The notes under the pieces were generated by a model, which saw nothing but the letters and a program-made list of their open reading frames with translations, was not told the DNA's origin and ran no database searches. The position numbers were made by a program, and so were the translations under genes. Of a stretch of 37,417 nucleotides of DNA, positions 6,675 through 13,795 are shown in pieces (the stretch's first letter is position 1; the number at the start of each line of letters is the position of its first letter). The stretch comes from a virus: IMG/VR virus record IMGVR_UViG_3300008267_011103, positions 1 through 37,417 of that record; one strand, given 5' to 3'.

Positions 6675-7118
6675 TTATAATAGTTTTTTTATTTTTATTA
6701 TCTCTTTTTCTAAACTTTCATTGGTTTTATTTAAACCGGATAATAAAGTGTTTTTAATGAATAAATCACCTTTTGATGGTGTTTGGGTTTGACTTGACGT
6801 AGAAGTATTTTGGTCGGATTTTAAAAAATCAAGATTTAAACTTGTTTTTTGGTTAGGGTATTTTTGATTATATAAAGTAATAAATTTATTTATAGAATTT
6901 TCACTCCCTGTTATTTTTCTTTTATTATTTACTTGTGTTATATTCCAATCATTTGGTTCTACTTTTAATGTTCCATCACTTTTAAATAACTCATAAATAC
7001 TATTTAAATTGGTCTTATCGTAAAAAGTTATGGTGACACCTGTTTTACTATCTGTGGTGATTGTTTGACCTGTTTGAGACGATTGTTCATTAACATTAAA
7101 GAAATATTTTAATTTCAT
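6675..7118 (-). CDS. Hypothetical protein with operon-shared C-terminal helix
   Basis: 147 residues, not recognised. An N-terminal Thr/Ser-rich region carries TGVTITFYDKTNLNS, the middle is a small mixed fold, a Ser/Thr/Gln linker follows near residue 110, and the chain ends in a helix ESLEKEIIKIKKLL. That tail resembles the end of the 6076-6669 product. Its ATG overlaps the stop of the upstream gene by one base (TAATG), so translation is probably coupled. Possibly a virion component. Confidence 0.65.
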   Translation of the reverse strand: MKLKYFFNVNEQSSQTGQTITTDSKTGVTITFYDKTNLNSIYELFKSDGTLKVEPNDWNITQVNNKRKITGSENSINKFITLYNQKYPNQKTSLNLDFLKSDQNTSTSSQTQTPSKGDLFIKNTLLSGLNKTNESLEKEIIKIKKLL

Positions 7119-7450
7119 TATTTAGCCATTCGTAAAAATTTATTTTCTTCTTTAAGTTTTTCATTGTCTTTTCTTAAAAAGTCAACTTCAACTTCAAGTT
7201 TTGAAACTTGCGCGGTAAGAGTTAAGATACTTTCTCTCATTGTATCCTTCTCTTTTGATGACTCGACTAATAATGTTTCTAATTTTAAAACTCGATCTTT
7301 TAAATCGTCTCTGAACATTCTTCCGTCTTTTGAATCATCTTCCTCTTTTTTTGCCTTTAATAACATTCTTTTTTCATAGAATTTCCAAGCTGCGGTTGAT
7401 GTTAGTACGGTTATTAATGTAATGAATATTGTATAAATTTGTTGTTCCAT
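7118..7450 (-). CDS. Single-pass membrane protein with coiled coil
   Basis: 110 residues. Residues about 4-23 form one hydrophobic segment (IYTIFITLITVLTSTAAW), followed by a charged region and a long heptad-like coiled coil (LKLETLLVESSKEKDTM through LKEENKFLRMAK). The layout resembles small phage membrane proteins of the holin or inner-spanin type, but no family is recognised. First gene of a three-gene operon. An ATATTTAT box lies 21 bases before the ATG. Confidence 0.65.
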   Translation of the reverse strand: MEQQIYTIFITLITVLTSTAAWKFYEKRMLLKAKKEEDDSKDGRMFRDDLKDRVLKLETLLVESSKEKDTMRESILTLTAQVSKLEVEVDFLRKDNEKLKEENKFLRMAK

Positions 7451-7471
7451 ATTTATATTAATTAATATTAT

Positions 7472-7479
7472 ATAAATAT
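7472..7479 (-). promoter_or_regulatory. ATATTTAT box (candidate late promoter)
   Basis: ATATTTAT on the minus strand, 21 bases from the ATG at 7450, heading the three-gene operon. Confidence 0.45.
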
Positions 7480-7496
7480 GCGACTCGCGAATAAAA

Positions 7497-8546
7497 TTAT
7501 AGTTTTTTAAACTCAGGTTTTATTAATTTCCATATATAAGATGAATAATCTTTTTTATCATACATTTTAAATAATATTGGTCTTAAATGTTCTGGTTGTT
7601 GTAGAACCCACATTGCATAGTCTTTTTTGGGTACATCAGCGTAGTTATTATTTTCACCAAAATTATCAAATCTTTTTCCGGCATCTTCCCTAACGGACAT
7701 AAAAGAGTATCTTAATTCTTTTTCATAAGATTTTATTTTTTGATAAAATTCATCAGGAACATCTTTAAGTAGTTCGTCAAAATTACCACCATTACTTAAT
7801 ACTTCCCATATACCAGTAGTTGATACATTAGTCATTATTTTATGTAAACGAAGATATTCCTGTCCTTTTATTTTAACTCTATCACCATTAGAGAATCTAA
7901 CGACAAACCCTTCTTCATCATCTTTTATCATTGAACTTAAAGTAGTATAATCAAATATTCCGTCATACTTCTCAACAACCCTAAATCCAAGGTTATTTAT
8001 CATATTTCTTATTCGTATATCTTCATCACCATCATATAAGTTAACTTCTCTTCCTGTTTTGGTTTCTATTATACCCAATAAAACAACATCTTCAAATGGG
8101 TATTGAACTACTATACGATTATCAGAATATATTATCTCAAACAAATAGGTATATTCGGTTTTTAAGTTTTTGTAACCATATCTTTGTAACATTTCAAACC
8201 CTTTAACCGATTGGTCAGAGGTAAATGAACCCCTGGTTGCCATTATCCATTCACCATTATAATTAAATAATATACCTAAACTACCATCCATTTTTGAATA
8301 AACTTCAAAGTCGGTAGTTGGGGTGTGTTTGTTCTCAGACAAGTTAAAAAACTTTCTGAAAGGTCTTGCAACTATATTTCCTTTATCATCGGTTACAAGA
8401 CCACGACTTATTAAAGTTATTTCATCCCACTTCTCATTATACTGAACATCCTCAGAATAATTCCATATGGTTAATGGTAGAGTTGGGTGAACTTGTTTGT
8501 GAAGTAACCCATCTTCGTGATATTTATTTAAGGTGTCTAACATCAT
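7497..8546 (-). CDS. T4 Rnl1-type RNA ligase
   Basis: 349 residues, close to T4 RNA ligase 1 (374). The nucleotidyltransferase motifs are in order: the upstream RGLVTDDKGNIVARPFRKFF segment, motif I SKMDGS with the predicted AMP-accepting Lys at about 85, EIIYSD (motif III-like), EEGFVVRF (motif IV), and VKIKGQEYLRL (motif V). The family activates a 5'-phosphate with ATP and joins it to a 3'-OH, and in T4 it repairs tRNA cut by host anticodon nucleases. A kinase-like protein (29498-29920) and a phosphoesterase (9319-9975) in the window could complete such a pathway. Start may be ATG 8546 or ATG 8543; the -7 box at 8549-8556 makes the message practically leaderless. Confidence 0.9.
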   Translation of the reverse strand: MMLDTLNKYHEDGLLHKQVHPTLPLTIWNYSEDVQYNEKWDEITLISRGLVTDDKGNIVARPFRKFFNLSENKHTPTTDFEVYSKMDGSLGILFNYNGEWIMATRGSFTSDQSVKGFEMLQRYGYKNLKTEYTYLFEIIYSDNRIVVQYPFEDVVLLGIIETKTGREVNLYDGDEDIRIRNMINNLGFRVVEKYDGIFDYTTLSSMIKDDEEGFVVRFSNGDRVKIKGQEYLRLHKIMTNVSTTGIWEVLSNGGNFDELLKDVPDEFYQKIKSYEKELRYSFMSVREDAGKRFDNFGENNNYADVPKKDYAMWVLQQPEHLRPILFKMYDKKDYSSYIWKLIKPEFKKL

Positions 8547-8548
8547 TA

Positions 8549-8556
8549 CAAAGATA
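8549..8556 (-). promoter_or_regulatory. -7 box of the RNA ligase gene
   Basis: TATCTTTG on the minus strand, two to five bases before the two possible ATG codons. Confidence 0.65.
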
Positions 8557-8582
8557 ATAATTTTTTTTTAAATTTCAAAATT

Positions 8583-9128
8583 ATGAAACAATATTCTATC
8601 GAAGAATTAAAAGGAGAATTTAACAGATTAGGTTATAAATGGTTTGATTTTCAAATTGTTGGTATTAGATCTAAAGCTAATTTACCAAATGTTTTTGACG
8701 ATTTAATCGCTGTCATTAACAAAGATAAAATTCAATGGTTTACTTGTACAACAAACCCAGGAACTCATTGGTTAAAGAATTTACTAAACCCAAAAGGCAC
8801 CGCATTACTTAAACCAGGACAATACGTTGATACTTGGGGTGTTGGTTTACATCAGGGTAAATACGAAGCGTTAACACAACAAAAACCTGTTACCGTTTTT
8901 AGAGATAAAGATTTAGATGATTCGGCAGAAGAAACTGCGGTTACTGATACAGGAATTTTTGGTATTAATATCCACAGAGCGAATGATAAAATGGTGTCAA
9001 AATTCATAGATAAGTGGAGTGCGGGCTGCCAAGTGTTAAACGACCCTAACCAATTTAAAGAGTTATTACACGAATGTAAGTTGTCAGGTAAAAAATTATT
9101 TACCTACACGCTTTTAAAGGAATTTTAA
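8583..9128 (+). CDS. Putative cell-wall enzyme with L,D-transpeptidase-like His/Cys motif
   Basis: 181 residues, no signal peptide. The C-terminal half has GIFGINIHRAN (about 125-135) followed by WSAGCQVL (about 146-153). A histidine followed by S-x-G-C resembles the active site of YkuD-type L,D-transpeptidases and related phage wall enzymes. I assign this by motif only, and the N-terminal half (KWFDFQIVGIRSKAN) is not recognised. If correct it would act on peptidoglycan peptides, perhaps as an endolysin-associated or virion enzyme. It is divergent from the RNA ligase gene and converges on the 9114-9359 gene with a 15-base overlap. Confidence 0.55.
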   Translation: MKQYSIEELKGEFNRLGYKWFDFQIVGIRSKANLPNVFDDLIAVINKDKIQWFTCTTNPGTHWLKNLLNPKGTALLKPGQYVDTWGVGLHQGKYEALTQQKPVTVFRDKDLDDSAEETAVTDTGIFGINIHRANDKMVSKFIDKWSAGCQVLNDPNQFKELLHECKLSGKKLFTYTLLKEF

Positions 9129-9359
9129 TTCGTTTTCACTAATTATATCTTTATTATTCAATCTGTATTGATAATTACCTTTTGAATATAATACTTCCTC
9201 AACAACGCCGCTTGAGTAGATATTACCATCTATTTTAACGACTTTGACTTTATCTCCAATTTTAAATTTTGGGTTATTTTTTCTAGGTCTTCCCAATTTA
9301 TTTATTACATAAATATCATCAAAATGATGTTTGCGTATGATGATCATAACCCATCTCAC
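9114..9359 (-). CDS. Small KOW/SH3-like protein
   Basis: 81 residues from ATG 9359, or 77 from ATG 9347. KFKIGDKVKVVKIDGNIYSSGVVEEVL is a run typical of KOW or SH3-like beta barrels that bind RNA or protein (split here: KFKIGDKVKVVK then GVVEEVL). It overlaps the end of the phosphoesterase gene by 41 bases (29 with the inner start), so the two are probably translated together. Function unknown. Confidence 0.55.
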   Translation of the reverse strand: MRWVMIIIRKHHFDDIYVINKLGRPRKNNPKFKIGDKVKVVKIDGNIYSSGVVEEVLYSKGNYQYRLNNKDIISENELKFL

Positions 9360-9975
9360 TAATAATAGGTCTTGACTCTAACAATGGTAATACTTCTCTT
9401 AATACGTGATAAGGACGGAATTCGGGGTGACCATCCATGCCGACATCCATACGTCTCCCTAACCCAAATCGGAGTTTGGTGGGTAAATGACAATGACCGT
9501 GAAGGTGTATCACTCCCTTATTTAAACCATCCCAAGAACTAATCGGGTAGTGCATTAATCGAAATTTACGTTTTCCGATAACCAAAGTTTCGTAATGACT
9601 TACAGACATAAATAGTTCTTGAATATTATCTCTATTCTTTTCTATGTGTTCATCGTGATTTCCAAGTATTAAATGTATGTTTTTACAAACAATCCTGTTG
9701 TGAAATTCCCTTATTGAATCAAACCCACCAAAAGACCAATCACCTAAATGAATCAAAATATCATCTTGTTTAACCACACTATTAATGTTATCAACAATTG
9801 AACTATTCATCCTCTCAAGTGAAGGGAAATCCCTTGTATAATCAATTGGAATCTCCCCGTTGTCATCTCTCCACCCAGTAATGCCCCTACAAATATTCTT
9901 GTGATTGTAATGTGTGTCTGATGTTATCCAAACATCAGGAAACCTACCTTTACTATCACCTTCAATTTTTATCAT
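9319..9975 (-). CDS. Calcineurin-like metallophosphoesterase
   Basis: 218 residues with all the signature blocks of the family: SDTHYNH (about 19-25), HLGDWSFGG, LILGNHDE, MHYPISSW and HLHGHCH. The Asp, His and Asn residues of these blocks bind two metal ions that hydrolyse phosphoester bonds. The substrate is not predictable; phage members act on 3'- or 2',3'-cyclic phosphates, nucleotides or tRNA ends. It directly follows the CYTH gene (stop and start overlap at 9975), in an operon near the RNA ligase, which fits RNA end processing. Cytoplasmic. Confidence 0.9.
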   Translation of the reverse strand: MIKIEGDSKGRFPDVWITSDTHYNHKNICRGITGWRDDNGEIPIDYTRDFPSLERMNSSIVDNINSVVKQDDILIHLGDWSFGGFDSIREFHNRIVCKNIHLILGNHDEHIEKNRDNIQELFMSVSHYETLVIGKRKFRLMHYPISSWDGLNKGVIHLHGHCHLPTKLRFGLGRRMDVGMDGHPEFRPYHVLREVLPLLESRPIISEMGYDHHTQTSF

Positions 9976-10457
9976 TACTCGGCTAATTTCTTATTTGTAA
10001 ATTCTTTAATTCCTGTTACTTCAAATAAAATCTCTCTTTCAATTGATTCGGGAAACACTATGTCCTGTTCAATATCGTCAAGTTCAACTTCCAATGTAAT
10101 CAAACTTGTATTTTCGTAGGAGTCAATCTCAAATTTTAAATCATTTTCTTTAACGACCCTTCTAACTTTTTTAATTTTAGAATAACTACTCAAATCCAAT
10201 TTTTCAAATTCTTCGTTAGTTATTATCGTTGTTTCTTCGTGATTGACCCCTCTCGATAATGTTACTTTTCTTTCCTTAAAAATGGTAACCTGATTATTTT
10301 TTTGGTTTACTTGATATCTGTATCTATAACCATCAGGAGAATACCACTGCTCAATATCATAAACAATATCTATTTTGTCTAATTTTGGGAATCTTTTTAA
10401 TAAAAACTTTCTCTCAATCTCTTTGTGTCCACCCGTCATATTTATCCCTTCATTCAT
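9975..10457 (-). CDS. CYTH-domain protein (triphosphate tunnel metalloenzyme)
   Basis: 160 residues with the CYTH pattern: the metal-binding EIERK (residues 13-17) near the N-terminus, basic strands RYRYQV and FKERKV, KKVRRVV, then FEIDSY and LEVELDD, ending EVTGIKEFTNKKLAE. The fold is an eight-stranded barrel whose inner Glu and Lys/Arg residues bind triphosphates with metal ions. Small bacterial members of this kind hydrolyse tripolyphosphate, thiamine triphosphate or similar compounds. Start could be ATG 10457 or the inner Met seven residues later; the promoter box spacing favours 10457. Operon with the phosphoesterase. Confidence 0.88.
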   Translation of the reverse strand: MNEGINMTGGHKEIERKFLLKRFPKLDKIDIVYDIEQWYSPDGYRYRYQVNQKNNQVTIFKERKVTLSRGVNHEETTIITNEEFEKLDLSSYSKIKKVRRVVKENDLKFEIDSYENTSLITLEVELDDIEQDIVFPESIEREILFEVTGIKEFTNKKLAE

Positions 10458-10461
10458 AACA

Positions 10462-10469
10462 CAAAGATA
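10462..10469 (-). promoter_or_regulatory. -7 box of the CYTH operon
   Basis: TATCTTTG on the minus strand, four bases before ATG 10457. Confidence 0.65.
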
Positions 10470-10500
10470 AGAATTTTTTGTGAGACCACCAAATAAAAAA

Positions 10501-10740
10501 TTATTTATTAAAATATTTTTTATAGACTTTAAACATTAAAAATAAAGGGATTAGACAGATTCCCCCTATAATTATAGACATTGCCGCGGTTCTTATTAGG
10601 AAAAAATAAAATGTGTAAATATGTTCAGATAAAGTCATTCCCGGTATTGGAAGTAGAACATAGAATGTAAGACATATAATTAACGAAAGTATTAGTCCTG
10701 AAGTTAAGATAAATAATCCTTTTAAGATGTTTTTTTTCAT
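10501..10740 (-). CDS. Small membrane protein with two transmembrane segments
   Basis: 79 residues, MKKN start, hydrophobic segments at about 8-32 and 48-71, and a basic tail (KVYKKYFNK). No family recognised. It follows the 40-residue membrane protein at 10745-10867 with a four-base gap, and both belong to the operon starting at 11083. Confidence 0.65.
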   Translation of the reverse strand: MKKNILKGLFILTSGLILSLIICLTFYVLLPIPGMTLSEHIYTFYFFLIRTAAMSIIIGGICLIPLFLMFKVYKKYFNK

Positions 10741-10744
10741 AGTT

Positions 10745-10867
10745 TTAAATTATTAGTATTAAAGTTAATATTATTAATATAATGTTTAGGTAAATCATAG
10801 TATAAGAAAACTCAATTTGTTTTTTACTCTTACCTTGCCAATCATCGTCCCAGTCTATATTTTCCAT
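10745..10867 (-). CDS. 40-residue membrane protein, DWQGKSK family, copy 1
   Basis: The frame reads MENIDWDDDWQGKSKKQIEF and then a single hydrophobic helix ending LIIL-TLILII at the stop. The acidic, Trp-rich cytoplasmic head with WQGKSKxQ followed by one membrane span is repeated in the 48-residue product of 11113-11259, which makes both credible genes. Spacing to its neighbours is six bases upstream and four bases downstream, so it is an operon member. Function unknown. Confidence 0.7.
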   Translation of the reverse strand: MENIDWDDDWQGKSKKQIEFSYTMIYLNIILIILTLILII

Positions 10868-10873
10868 ACGTTT

Positions 10874-11083
10874 TTAAAGTATTTCTAATTCGTCAAGATC
10901 AATTAAAATGTTACCTTGTCTATCAATCACTTCGTTCTCAATTAGATTCATTGCAGTTCTACCATAATGACCCTGTAATGTCCAAGCGTTACCTGTTTTA
11001 ACAAGTTCACTAAAAAATTCGACCATATCTTTGTCACCCATTTCGCCACCTTCATATGCGATAATTTTTTCAACTGAAATCAT
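10874..11083 (-). CDS. Conserved small phage protein (QGHYGRTA type)
   Basis: 69 residues: IIAYEGGEMGDKDMVEFF, then LVKTGNAWTLQGHYGRTA and a short C-terminal part. Short proteins with this acidic helix followed by W-x-LQGHYGRTA occur widely in phages of unrelated hosts, which supports a phage origin. I recall no tested function. Soluble, acidic. It heads an operon with two small membrane proteins. The leader from the -7 box (11104-11111) to the ATG resembles those of the genes at 11858 and 33515. Confidence 0.75.
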   Translation of the reverse strand: MISVEKIIAYEGGEMGDKDMVEFFSELVKTGNAWTLQGHYGRTAMNLIENEVIDRQGNILIDLDELEIL

Positions 11084-11103
11084 AATTTATTAATTTTATA
11101 ATA

Positions 11104-11111
11104 CAAAGATA
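11104..11111 (-). promoter_or_regulatory. -7 box with conserved AU-rich leader
   Basis: TATCTTTG, then GTATTATAAAATTAATAAAT before the ATG. The same leader, slightly changed, follows the boxes at 11879-11886 and 33536-33543. Confidence 0.6.
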
Positions 11112-11112
11112 C

Positions 11113-11259
11113 TCAAATAATTTTATTTACCAAATAAAAAACACCCAAAACTATTAACAAGATACCAACAATTATTAAACACATTGATGCAACCTTTGTT
11201 GAATAATCAACCTGTTCTTTACTTTTACCTTGCCAATCCTCTAAATTCCAATTACTCAT
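11113..11259 (-). CDS. 48-residue membrane protein, DWQGKSK family, copy 2
   Basis: The frame reads MSNWNLEDWQGKSKEQVDYS followed by one hydrophobic helix (residues about 25-44) and NKII. It is a paralogue of the 40-residue protein at 10745-10867: same order, shared DWQGKSKxQ, one membrane span. The ATG overlaps the stop of the metallopeptidase gene (ATGA), so the two are translationally coupled. Function unknown. Confidence 0.72.
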   Translation of the reverse strand: MSNWNLEDWQGKSKEQVDYSTKVASMCLIIVGILLIVLGVFYLVNKII

Positions 11260-11858
11260 ATGTTTTCCTCCTTAAACGCTTTAAAAACTTTTTTAGACAT
11301 TTTACTATATCTCATATTAAATTTTGGACTCATAACACCTAATAATCTTTCATTTTTATATGGTGAATTTTTGGTGGTACTCCATCTTCTTGTGTAATAC
11401 ATCCAATTATAGAACATAACATAAGCGTTTGCCTTTCTAATATAATTAGGTATATCAATACTTAAACCCCACTCTTTGATTAGTTTAACTGACCTCTTCT
11501 CATTGTCTAATTCAAGATCACGACAATTAGATAAATGTTTTCTGATATTCCTAACTTCATTACCCGACAACCATTGGTCTAATCTAACTAATGAATTTAA
11601 TGTTGTATTCCATAATGGTATATTATCCTGCCATTGAGTTAGATGAGCATATTCGTGAACCAAAACACCAAAACCATCAGTACTTTTTATTGCCACAACC
11701 AATTCTTTATTTATAGAATCGAACCAACCTGAACACCTGGCGTTACTACTATACTTAACATAAGAAACATTCCTTATATCACATTTAACACCCAATTCTT
11801 TACAATGAGATTTAATGTGTTTAATAAATTCCTTATCTTTTTCTGTTAAATCCATCAT
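11256..11858 (-). CDS. Putative zinc metallopeptidase (HExxH)
   Basis: 200 residues. VLVHEYAHLTQWQDN near residue 85-99 carries the HExxH zinc motif in a hydrophobic helix context typical of gluzincin or SprT-like peptidases. No signal peptide or membrane segment, so probably cytoplasmic. The C-terminal half contains KANAYVMFYNWMYYTRRW and a basic region. Other family landmarks such as a third zinc ligand cannot be assigned safely. Start may be ATG 11858 or 11855. Coupled to the 48-residue membrane protein downstream. Confidence 0.7.
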   Translation of the reverse strand: MMDLTEKDKEFIKHIKSHCKELGVKCDIRNVSYVKYSSNARCSGWFDSINKELVVAIKSTDGFGVLVHEYAHLTQWQDNIPLWNTTLNSLVRLDQWLSGNEVRNIRKHLSNCRDLELDNEKRSVKLIKEWGLSIDIPNYIRKANAYVMFYNWMYYTRRWSTTKNSPYKNERLLGVMSPKFNMRYSKMSKKVFKAFKEENI

Positions 11859-11878
11859 ATTAATAAACTTTTATAATA

Positions 11879-11886
11879 CAAAGGTA
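11879..11886 (-). promoter_or_regulatory. -7 box of the metallopeptidase gene
   Basis: TACCTTTG followed by GTATTATAAAAGTTTATTAAT before the ATG; same leader type as at 11104-11111. Confidence 0.6.
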
Positions 11887-11920
11887 CGAATTTTTTTTGA
11901 AATTACCAAATTTTTTTAAC

Positions 11921-11946
11921 AAAAAAAACCACCTGAAAACGGTGGT
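11921..11946 (-). terminator. Intrinsic terminator downstream of 12083-12352
   Basis: On the minus strand ACCACC (11941-11946) pairs with GGTGGT (11928-11933) and is followed by eight T residues. It lies about 137 bases after the stop at 12083; the intervening sequence shows no convincing minus-strand gene. Confidence 0.75.
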
Positions 11947-12082
11947 GTTGGGGTTTAGGTTTGTATTGTTAGTAATCCCAGTTCTATATTTACCTTTTAT
12001 TGGGAGATTCCTTAAACCTGAGTCGGAATCACAATTTAATAATAATTATCCTAACCCTCAACAAAATAATGTTAAGAAATTG

Positions 12083-12352
12083 TTAATTAAAACCATAAGG
12101 ATTTAATTCACTACCAATAGGTAAGTTTTGTAGTTCTAACATTTCCTCAGTTATTTCTTCGGGAGTTAAGTATCCTTTAACATCAGAATCACAACTTCTC
12201 CAAATTTCAAAAGTATTGATACCATCACCATATAAACCAACGCCTCCACCAACAACCGAAATTTTGTGACCATTATCAAACTCCATTATAGCTTGTTTTC
12301 CACCTGTCAAACTTTGTTTTGGTTTGAACTCTAAATCTTTAAATGTTTTCAT
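12083..12352 (-). CDS. Hypothetical protein
   Basis: 89 residues, acidic, soluble, not recognised. It starts MKTFKDLEFKPK, has a glycine-rich stretch (VVGGGVGLYGDGINTFEIW) and an acidic C-terminal half with TPEEITEEMLELQNLP. The glycine-rich beta pattern around a conserved-looking FEIW might be a small binding domain. A TACATTTG box lies four bases before the ATG, so it belongs to the leaderless class. Single-gene transcript ending at 11921-11946. Confidence 0.65.
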   Translation of the reverse strand: MKTFKDLEFKPKQSLTGGKQAIMEFDNGHKISVVGGGVGLYGDGINTFEIWRSCDSDVKGYLTPEEITEEMLELQNLPIGSELNPYGFN

Positions 12353-12356
12353 ACCA

Positions 12357-12364
12357 CAAATGTA
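12357..12364 (-). promoter_or_regulatory. -7 box of 12083-12352
   Basis: TACATTTG on the minus strand, four bases before ATG 12352. Confidence 0.55.
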
Positions 12365-12400
12365 GTAATATTTTTTTAATCTACAAAATTTTTTAAAATA

Positions 12401-12429
12401 AAAAACCCACCTTTTTGGGATGAGTTTTT
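12401..12429 (-). terminator. Terminator of 12451-12762, diverged copy
   Basis: AAAAACCCACC-TTTTT-GGGATGAGTTTTT, an imperfect copy of the hairpin at 12806-12835. Confidence 0.65.
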
Positions 12430-12450
12430 AAAATTACTTTATGATAAATA

Positions 12451-12762
12451 CTATTCGATATCACTTAGAAAATCATTAATCTTGTCACTATAATAAGCAC
12501 AACTACCGGCAATATCTTCCAATTTATTCAAGTTATCGGTTGATTCATTATTACTTGACTCATCTATTATATTGTATAATTCTTCTGATAGGTTGTAACA
12601 TTCTCTCATAACTTCTTCAAGTTCGTATAAAGCGTTTGATATTTTAACACCTAGGTCTTGAAATTTATTGTCATAAAAATCTAAATTAGAATCATCTTCT
12701 TTAATAACACGTTTTACAATTTTATGTAAATCCGATTCTGTAAGTTTTATAGTTTTTTTCAT
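12451..12762 (-). CDS. Candidate capsid-targeted protein with I-x-E N-terminal peptide
   Basis: 103 residues from ATG 12762. An in-frame ATG at 12816 lies in the preceding terminator and is rejected. The N-terminus MKKTIKLTESDLHKIVKRVI-KE is an amphipathic helix ending V-I-K-E. In T4, internal head proteins are targeted by a short N-terminal peptide that is removed after I/L-x-E by the prohead protease. The same pattern starts several other proteins here. The rest is acidic, helical and Asn/Ser-rich. Function of the mature part unknown. An ATATTTAT box lies 25 bases upstream. Confidence 0.7.
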   Translation of the reverse strand: MKKTIKLTESDLHKIVKRVIKEDDSNLDFYDNKFQDLGVKISNALYELEEVMRECYNLSEELYNIIDESSNNESTDNLNKLEDIAGSCAYYSDKINDFLSDIE

Positions 12763-12787
12763 ATTATTTTTTTTTGGTTTATACAAT

Positions 12788-12795
12788 ATAAATAT
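12788..12795 (-). promoter_or_regulatory. ATATTTAT box (candidate late promoter)
   Basis: ATATTTAT on the minus strand, 25 bases before ATG 12762. Confidence 0.4.
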
Positions 12796-12805
12796 GTTAT
12801 AAAAC

Positions 12806-12835
12806 AAAAAACCCACCTTTTTGGGGTGGGTTTTT
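12806..12835 (-). terminator. Intrinsic terminator of 12838-13185
   Basis: AAAAACCCACC-TTTTT-GGGGTGGGTTTTT; nearly symmetrical, so it may act on both strands. It lies two bases beyond the stop codon. Confidence 0.8.
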
Positions 12836-12837
12836 AA

Positions 12838-13185
12838 TTATTTTTGGTTTTTATCAAACCTTTTGTCTGTGTATTTTTTACTATCAAGATTACATTCTTG
12901 TATTTCTTTTGAAATCTTGTCGTCTAAATACTTAAAATCTTCCGAACGATGTCTATGAATAGTTTCATAGTTATCATTAATCGTCCTGTATAGATTTTGA
13001 TTTGATTCATCTATTCTTCTGTGAATGTGACTCATCATATCATCGTAATCTCTACGCATGTTCTCAACATTCTTTTCTAACCTGAAGACCTTAACCAAAC
13101 CTACAACAACTAATCCAACAAAAATTAGACCCATCATCGAAAGCACACCTAAAGTAAAATAAGTTATTCCCATTTTTTTAAACAT
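12838..13185 (-). CDS. Membrane-anchored coiled-coil protein
   Basis: 115 residues. One N-terminal membrane span (residues about 8-34, TLGVLSMMGLIFVGLVVVGL), then a long charged helix rich in Arg, Asp, Glu and His, likely coiled coil (RLEKNVENMRRDYDDMMSHI and onward). No cleavage site. Similar in plan to 7118-7450. Perhaps an envelope or lysis-related protein, but no family is recognised. Its upstream region lacks a clear box of either promoter class. Confidence 0.65.
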   Translation of the reverse strand: MFKKMGITYFTLGVLSMMGLIFVGLVVVGLVKVFRLEKNVENMRRDYDDMMSHIHRRIDESNQNLYRTINDNYETIHRHRSEDFKYLDDKISKEIQECNLDSKKYTDKRFDKNQK

Positions 13186-13225
13186 TTATTTTTTTATACC
13201 TCAAAGGGTAATAAATTATAAATGT

Positions 13226-13795
13226 TTATTTTATTAATGTCAAATGTCCGTGGTCAATATATTGTCTACCTCTTCTATCTTTCCATTTTAGAATATAAAT
13301 GTAAGTATCTTCTTGACACATTTTACCTTGGTAAGTTCCGTCCCAACCAGTATCTAAACTATTTGATGTAAATACTAAATTACCCCATCTATTCATCACA
13401 TAAAAATTCACATCTTTAGTGTTAAACCCCTTTGGTAACCAAATTTCATTTAAGTTATCACCATTTGGTGAAAATGAATTTGGTACATACATTGTTATTT
13501 GGTCACATTCTTTAGTTGTTACTTGAAAATAAACAGGTTCAGAAGGACAATTATTTATAGAATTAAAAGTTACAATTATGTCGTAAATACCTATTGGATA
13601 TTCTCCCCAATCAATTGTTAAATTTGTACCGCCTCTAACAAGAACATTATTTAAAAACCAACTAATACTACCCATCTGATTAGAACTTGTTGAGTATGTA
13701 AACGTAACATCGTCTCCCTCACATATCTCAATTTCCTGTTGTGAAAACATAAACACAGGTAGGATAAATAATAATATGTAAAGTAATTTTTTCAT
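13226..13795 (-). CDS. Secreted protein with gliding-motility-type C-terminal domain (T9SS type B)
   Basis: 189 residues. A Sec signal peptide ends near residue 19 (MKKLLYILLFILPVFMFSQ). Residues about 22-95 form an Ig/PKD-like domain (CEGDDVTFTYS, ISWFLNN). The C-terminal 90 residues are the CHU_C/gliding-motility-associated domain: VPNSFSPNGDNLNEIW, NRWGNLVF, WDGTYQGK, DTYIYILKWKDRRG. This domain is the type B signal that sends proteins through the type IX secretion system of Bacteroidota. It is the last gene of an operon whose upstream member overlaps its ATG by one base. A T9SS cargo only makes sense in a Bacteroidota cell, so the host must be one. Confidence 0.88.
   Translation of the reverse strand: MKKLLYILLFILPVFMFSQQEIEICEGDDVTFTYSTSSNQMGSISWFLNNVLVRGGTNLTIDWGEYPIGIYDIIVTFNSINNCPSEPVYFQVTTKECDQITMYVPNSFSPNGDNLNEIWLPKGFNTKDVNFYVMNRWGNLVFTSNSLDTGWDGTYQGKMCQEDTYIYILKWKDRRGRQYIDHGHLTLIK

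Noticed and set aside
11897-12106. Plus-strand frame with a hydrophobic segment and an Asn/Pro/Gln-rich end (LLVIPVLYLPFIGRF)
   Set aside because: It has no ATG, begins inside a minus-strand terminator and overlaps the end of a minus-strand gene. The protein-like character is noted, but support is too weak for a gene.
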